From positions 81,257 through 145,256 of the forward strand of contig DASXVS010000024.1 in the NCBI GenBank assembly GCA_036504095.1: DNA of 64,000 bases, written 5' to 3'. This document shows positions 62,003 through 64,000 of this stretch, piece by piece. The position numbers and the translations under genes are program-made. Numbering within the stretch: the stretch's first letter is position 1; the number at the start of each line of letters is the position of its first letter. Under the pieces are notes generated by a model. That model was not told the origin of the DNA and searched no databases. It worked only from the letters and a program-made list of their open reading frames with translations. The stretch comes from Armatimonadota bacterium. GTDB taxonomy: Bacteria; Armatimonadota; DTGP01; JAKQQT01.

Positions 62003-62782
62003 CTACGGAGTCAGCGGCCAGATCGCGTCGTCATCCATCGGGTCGCCGGGTTTCATCAGCATGATCTTGGAGACGATGTGTTCCTGACCGTTGAAGCGCG
62101 TCCCGTCCGCCATGTAGTGAACGATCATCGCGCGGCGTCGCCTCTCGGTCACGTTTGCAGTTGCCCCATGGAAGGTGAGCGAGTGGTGAAACACGACGCT
62201 TCCGGCGGGGACAGGAGCCGATACCGGCACACACTCCGCGGCGTGTTCCGGCGCCACTTCCGCAACGCCCTGCGGTGATGAGAAGTCCACGCCGGGCAGC
62301 CGGCCCCACGTCTGCGAACCCGGTATGTACTGCATACACGAATTGCGCTCGTCAACGTCGTCCAGCGCCGTCCAGGCGGTGAGTGCGGTGTCCTCGATCA
62401 TCGGCCAGTACGGAAGATCCTGATGAAACGGCGTAGGCAGGCTGTTCGGCTCCTTAACCAGCGTCTGGTCGTGCCAGATGCGCACGGCTCCGGCCTCCAG
62501 CAGTTGCCGCGCGCACGCCGCAAGCTTCGGTGAGAATGTGTGCCGGCGGATGCCTTCATGCACCTGCCAGAGATTGACCTTTTGCAGGAAAACCGCGTCG
62601 TAAGCAGGATTGGCGCCCACGTTGTCGTGCTCGTAAGAATAGTGCTTCGCGTAGGCGTCATCGACCGCGGCGGAGATGTCCGCCAGTTCCGCCGGTGTGA
62701 GGAAATTCTCAACAACCACGTACCCGTTTGTACGATAGAAGCCCAGTGCCTCAATACTGAGTGGTCCGGAAGCGTCCGCCAT
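62003..62782 (-). CDS. Phytanoyl-CoA dioxygenase (PhyH) family protein
   Basis: 259 residues from the ATG at 62782 with AGAGGA upstream. Fe(II)/2-oxoglutarate oxygenase: GFYRTNGYVVVENFLTPAEL, facial-triad His and Asp in TPFHQDLPYWP, distal His in VFHHSLTFHGATANVTERRRRA with the 2-oxoglutarate Arg. Substrate unknown; not necessarily phytanate. Upstream of its start lies a 12-bp-period array. Confidence 0.87.
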   Translation of the reverse strand: MADASGPLSIEALGFYRTNGYVVVENFLTPAELADISAAVDDAYAKHYSYEHDNVGANPAYDAVFLQKVNLWQVHEGIRRHTFSPKLAACARQLLEAGAVRIWHDQTLVKEPNSLPTPFHQDLPYWPMIEDTALTAWTALDDVDERNSCMQYIPGSQTWGRLPGVDFSSPQGVAEVAPEHAAECVPVSAPVPAGSVVFHHSLTFHGATANVTERRRRAMIVHYMADGTRFNGQEHIVSKIMLMKPGDPMDDDAIWPLTP

Positions 62783-62808
62783 GCTGATATCCTCTCGAAT
62801 CCACGGGA

Positions 62809-62841
62809 TGTGGATAATGCTGTGGAACGGCCTGTGGGCAG
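62809..62841 (+). promoter_or_regulatory. Second 12-bp-period DnaA-box-like array
   Basis: TGTGGATAA (62809), TGTGGAACG (62821) and TGTGGGCAG (62833); a further TGTGGAAAC lies at 62856. The first is a perfect DnaA box complement. It occupies the spacer upstream of the PhyH gene (62783-63055), which otherwise shows G-runs and C-runs but no gene. Confidence 0.45.
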
Positions 62842-63055
62842 ACTGGGGACAGGGATGTGGAAACGGAATCATGGGGTAACCACCCCTTTGTGCCCTCCAA
62901 GTTTCCACACCTCCATCGGTACTCACCCAAACGCGCACCAGGCCACTATCAGCACGCCTGATCCCGGTTTTCCCCAGTTTCCCCATCCTCACTAACACTA
63001 CTGTCATATAGATAGGGTTCCGGATGATTTCCCGAGGCTGGGCGAACCCGGGGAC

Positions 63056-64000
63056 TCAGGCCGTTTCGTCCAGGCATTCGGACAGAATATCCAGGGCTGT
63101 GTCCACTTCCCCCTTGGAGACGACGAGAGGGGGACAGAACCGGATGGCGTTCCGGCCGCAACCCAGCAGGAGCAGGCCCTTGCTGAAGGCGGCGTGAACG
63201 ATGCGATCCCGACGTTCCGCGTTTCGCCCAGGGAAGAGCTCTCGCGCCAGCGGCGGCGCGGCCGATGGTACGGGTGCGCGGTCTGCGGAGGATGGAGCGT
63301 CAATCAGCTCTATCGCGGCCATCAGCCCCTGCCCGCGGACGTCGCCTATGCAGGGGTGGCGCTGCTGCACGTCCCTCAGCCGGCCGATCAGGTGTTCGCC
63401 CACCGTGGCGGCATTTTCAATCAGTCCTCCGTCCTGGAGGAGATCCAGAGTGGCCAGGGCCGCCGCGCACGAAACGGGGTTCCCGCCGAAGGTTGTGGCA
63501 TGGCTTCCGGGAGGCCAGTTCATCAGATCCTTGCGGGTCAGCAGCGCCCCCAGCGGCATTCCGGAGGCGATGCCTTTTGCGGATGTGATCATGTCCGGGA
63601 CGGCGTCCGTGTGTTCATATGCCCACATCTTTCCCGTGCGTCCGAATCCGCTCTGAACCTCGTCCACGATCAGCAGGATGCCGTGTCGCCGGGTGAGTTC
63701 GCGAAGCGCCTCAAGGTATCCCGGCGGCGGGATAACGTAGCCCCCCTCGCCCTGGATCGGTTCCACGATGATCGCGGCGACTTCATCTGGAGGGCACGTG
63801 GACGCAAACAGGGAATCGTCGAGCGTGGTAACACAGTGAAGCGCACAGGACGGGTACTTCAGGTTATACGCGCATCGATAGCAGTACCCATACGGCACAT
63901 GCTGAACCCCCGGCACCAGCGGCGTGAATCCGCGCAGTTGGGATATCTTGCTTCCGGTGAGACTCAGGCTGCCGAAGGTTCTACCGTGAAAGGCGCCCTG
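63056..64000 (-). CDS. Class III aminotransferase (PLP-dependent), N-terminus outside window
   Basis: 315 residues visible; the frame is open to the window edge (QGAFHGRTFGSLSLTG, the usual segment after the N-terminal third). PLP enzyme of the acetylornithine/4-aminobutyrate aminotransferase group: IIVEPIQGEGGYVIPP, LLIVDEVQSGFGRTGKMWAYEH with the PLP-binding Asp, catalytic Lys in TSAKGIASGMPLGALL, and THFGG-like HATTFGGNPVSCAAALA. A linker rich in Pro/Ala (about 205-230 of the visible part) is unusual. Substrate not assignable. Confidence 0.92.
   Translation of the reverse strand, partial: QGAFHGRTFGSLSLTGSKISQLRGFTPLVPGVQHVPYGYCYRCAYNLKYPSCALHCVTTLDDSLFASTCPPDEVAAIIVEPIQGEGGYVIPPPGYLEALRELTRRHGILLIVDEVQSGFGRTGKMWAYEHTDAVPDMITSAKGIASGMPLGALLTRKDLMNWPPGSHATTFGGNPVSCAAALATLDLLQDGGLIENAATVGEHLIGRLRDVQQRHPCIGDVRGQGLMAAIELIDAPSSADRAPVPSAAPPLARELFPGRNAERRDRIVHAAFSKGLLLLGCGRNAIRFCPPLVVSKGEVDTALDILSECLDETA

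Noticed and set aside
59760..62860. Replication origin
   Set aside because: DnaA-box-like arrays occur, but without dnaA, an AT-rich unwinding region or a dense box cluster, so an origin call is not supported.

Overview
The window is one contiguous piece of a GC-rich bacterial chromosome, densely coded on both strands. It holds about 58 protein genes, no rRNA or tRNA gene and no CRISPR array. A TonB-type energy transducer, a LolA-like secreted protein, many signal peptides, and a large set of carbohydrate-active enzymes (beta-mannosidase, GH2, GH27, GH128-like, heparinase-type lyase, sialate esterases, 3-keto-disaccharide hydrolase domains) point to a Gram-negative-type polysaccharide degrader. 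Armatimonadota fits best; Planctomycetota or Verrucomicrobiota cannot be excluded from sequence alone.

Layout. 1-13 kb: beta-mannosidase (cut by the window edge), mutY, a phosphotransferase and mnmE separated by a small IS200/REP-type transposase unit, an ASCH-like protein, a SpoIID-like protein, an M32 carboxypeptidase and a GH2 enzyme. 13-18 kb (minus): a membrane coiled-coil protein, PspA, TonB, thioredoxin, rdgB, rph and a STAS protein. 18-24 kb (plus): holA, a lectin-GH128 enzyme, a LamG protein, class II aldolase and a membrane protein. 24-32 kb (minus): MFS transporter, heparinase-like lyase, RidA, GNAT, folD, a broken toxin-like/DUF2283 pair, nusB and accC. 32-41 kb: hypothetical secreted proteins, lon, an ABC exporter and a LolA-like protein. 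41-47 kb: rsmG, parB (with an internal parS), a divergent dprA, a SpoIIE-type phosphatase, rhodanese and D-lyxose isomerase, a TetR regulator, cspA and a FliA/WhiG-type sigma factor. 47-64 kb: a toxin-antitoxin remnant, a DUF1080 protein, perR-peroxiredoxin, two tandem sialate esterases, galT, an oxidoreductase, alpha-galactosidase, hypD-hypE, a cytidylate kinase-like protein, a PhyH dioxygenase and a class III aminotransferase cut by the right edge.

How genes work together. Alpha-galactosidase, GalT and the oxidoreductase form a galactose release and Leloir-entry set next to the acetylesterases. PerR and peroxiredoxin form a peroxide-response unit with a 7-1-7 PerR box. STAS, SpoIIE phosphatase and the sigma factor are possible parts of a partner-switching pathway, but they are not adjacent. 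rsmG-parB with parS suggests that the replication origin is not far away.

The least expected content is in the spacers. (1) Intergenic arrays with a strict 7-bp period, each locus with its own heptamer, often as inverted arms around stop codons. (2) A 27-bp duplication bracketing the transposase unit, which preserved an ancestral ATGA gene overlap on both sides. (3) REP-like palindromes around that unit and at distant sites. (4) A toxin-like gene with a single in-frame TAG. (5) Short upstream ORFs whose stops overlap the next start codon. (6) Two arrays of DnaA-box-like nonamers with a 12-bp period.
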